A stretch of DNA of 30,227 nt, taken from the NCBI GenBank assembly GCA_015852425.1, contig JAAAIG010000404.1, forward strand, positions 2,645 through 32,871. The letters run 5' to 3'. Below, piece by piece: positions 29,037 to 30,227 of the stretch. The first letter of the stretch is position 1, and each line of letters begins with the position of its first letter. This DNA comes from Gryganskiella cystojenkinii. Its lineage: Eukaryota > Mortierellomycota > Mortierellomycetes > Mortierellales > Mortierellaceae. A model generated the notes under the pieces. It had not been told where the DNA came from and made no database searches. It worked only from the letters and a program-made list of their open reading frames with translations. The translations under genes and the position numbers were made by a program.

Positions 29037-29310
29037 CGGTTCCTGCAACATCAACTGGGATGGTAACCAGGAGCCTATCGTCGCGTTGAACGCTCATCAG
29101 ATGGGAGCCCAGTCCTGGGGTAACCCCGCCTGCGGCAAAAAGGTCAAGATCACGAACAGGGTCAACGGAAAGACGGTTATGGCCCGCGTTGTCGACAAGT
29201 GTCCCGGCGATGAGTGCGCCTGGGGTTCCTTGGATCTCAGCCCTGCGGCTTTCAAGCAGATCGGCGACATGGATACTGGTATCCTTAACATCGAGTGGAA
29301 CTACATCTAA
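28807..29310 (+). CDS. Secreted RlpA-like double-psi beta-barrel protein (167 residues)
   Basis: Start ATG at 28807 (TCAAAATGGCC), single exon, TAA at 29308. Residues 1-21 are a signal peptide, with likely cleavage after SSA. Residues 22-62 are a Pro/Ser/Thr/Ala-rich spacer, probably O-glycosylated or processed. Residues 65-164 are a double-psi beta-barrel of the RlpA/barwin/expansin-like kind: KATWFTDSYGSCN at the start, then NPACGKKVKITN, VMARVVDKCPGDEC and SLDLSPAAFKQIG. There are four cysteines (80, 109, 132, 137) and the conserved Asp143 in LDLSPAAF. Fungal proteins of this type are small, secreted and associated with cell-wall modification, protease inhibition or plant and microbe interaction; the exact role here is unknown. 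Its promoter and 5' end are duplicated at 22.3-22.8 kb. Length is typical for the single-domain form. Confidence 0.92.
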   Translation: MAKFTSLLLIATAAIASFSSAIPVAAPIATTASVPTSISTAVDPSSPEPTIVAFNDASAFATSVKYNGKATWFTDSYGSCNINWDGNQEPIVALNAHQMGAQSWGNPACGKKVKITNRVNGKTVMARVVDKCPGDECAWGSLDLSPAAFKQIGDMDTGILNIEWNYI

Positions 29311-30227
29311 ATGCCTAAAACAAACAAACCAAAAATATGTATACCCGAGTCGGCTGGTTCCGATTCGTATAGCTTCCCTTCTCTTCAAGCCGAAGATGCA
29401 AAACCGAGTCTTTTCCATAATTGCCCCATGGTCTGGTCCACTATCAATCATAATATTAAAAGCATAATATCATTCCTGTACTCGACAGTTCGCCTTTGTT
29501 TGCTTTGCGGTTGTTCGCGGTGTTCGATAAACAGGATTGGCGACTGAAAGGTAGCTAGCTGTATCTCGACCGGGTCCCTCCAAAAAAAAAAAAAAAAAAA
29601 GCGCGGGGCCTTGATCGGGATTCAAAATTTCGATAATCGATCGTTGAGTTCGGTGACAACATCAAGAAAAGGCCCACAGCGATGTAGACCATCCCCCCAA
29701 ACCCTTGTGGTGTTCCCTACTGTATCCTCTTCCTGTTCGAGACCGATTGTTTTGCTTTTGTCCGACTAGATCTTAGTTCTCGTTCTCCTTAGCCACTGCA
29801 CAGTCATTTGTGGCAATAAATATTGTTGACAGTGTGACTGTTTTTTTCAAGTCGCGACCACCCTAGAAAAAAACTAATCGAAAATATATGTCGCCGACTA
29901 GCTACACTGTATAATAGGATCATCTCGATCTATTCTAATAATAAGTCTATATGAGACTTGTGCCAGATACAACATTGAGACCATTAGCAATGCAGATGCA
30001 GTGCGTTTCAAGCACTTTTCGGTAGTTGCAAATGCGTAGACTGGAATTGGTCCTTGCAGTAAAACGATTTAAGGTTTGTGGTTGAAAAATAAGTCCTGTC
30101 CAGGGTCAAATGAGGCTCTCCTGAAACCTATTTTTTAGAAAAAAAAAGGGAAACTTCTCAACCAAAAGGAAATCTCATGGGCGTAAGCGTGGGGATTGTG
30201 GAAATCGTGTGGTGATGATTGGTCATG
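29311..30227. other. 3' flank, nothing recognised
   Basis: About 900 bp after the RlpA-like gene. It contains a 19-base poly-A run at 29582-29600, other short A/T runs and no convincing gene on either strand. AT-rich segments at 29870-29960 show no clear repeat. Confidence 0.5.
29582..29600. repeat. 19 bp poly-A run
   Basis: A single A19 tract flanked by CCCTCC and GCGCGGGG. No target-site duplication or upstream retroposed gene was seen around it. Confidence 0.7.

Noticed and set aside
29582..29600. Poly-A run as the tail of a retroposed gene or LINE
   Set aside because: No reverse transcriptase, target-site duplication or retroposed coding sequence was seen beside it; simple homopolymers are common throughout this window.
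1..30227. CRISPR arrays, tRNA/rRNA genes, intact transposons, bacterial-type operons
   Set aside because: No evenly spaced repeats, no recognisable cloverleaf or ribosomal sequence, no transposase or polymerase domains. Every supported gene is fungal in type with its own promoter.

Overview
The window reads as nuclear DNA of a filamentous or early-diverging fungus. Genes are split by short introns (about 70-330 bp, GTAAGT-like donors), promoters are pyrimidine-rich with TATAAAA boxes, and the gene content is fungal: Sey1, Ptc7, a Zn2Cys6 regulator, an RTA1-family membrane protein and F-box-like proteins. The style of the F-box/LRR protein, the low-complexity tracts and the intron structure most resemble Mortierellomycota. 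That placement comes from memory of family style, not from a search.

Layout. 1-1413 (-) is the 5' part of a Ptc7-type PP2C phosphatase that runs off the left edge. 1414-5146 is a 3.7 kb gene-poor stretch with a strong DNA palindrome near its right end. 5147-7114 (+) is a 655-residue, intron-free, low-complexity protein with a weak F-box-like segment. 7434-10946 (+) is SEY1, the ER-fusion GTPase, reconstructed in eight exons (819 residues); its first intron appears to be GC-AG. 11318-12916 (+) is an F-box/LRR-like protein. 13.4-15.3 kb (-) holds decayed coding sequence with many stops and frameshifts and an internal repeat. 15971-16420 (-) is a small predicted secreted protein. 17335-20585 (-) is a five-exon acetyl/propionyl-CoA synthetase of the ACSS3/PrpE type (892 residues), with a presequence-like N-terminus and a C-terminal AKL that fits the peroxisomal PTS1 consensus. 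20969-21406 (-) is a small single-pass membrane protein with PPGY and LPVY motifs.

The right third is organised around a duplication. A promoter plus secreted RlpA-like (double-psi beta-barrel) gene occurs twice in direct orientation: a broken copy at about 22.32-22.79 kb and an intact copy at about 28.56-29.31 kb. A 123 bp block spanning TATA box, leader and first codons is identical in both. Between the copies lie a divergent pair: a Zn2Cys6 transcription factor (22879-26313, -) and an RTA1-like seven-helix membrane protein (26780-27945, +). They share a 466 bp promoter region that contains two CCG/CGG palindromes next to the RTA1 TATA box. This regulator-transporter module, framed by direct repeats, is the most interesting arrangement in the window.

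No tRNA, rRNA, CRISPR array or intact transposon was recognised. All exon joins were made by eye from splice signals, reading frame and family conservation.
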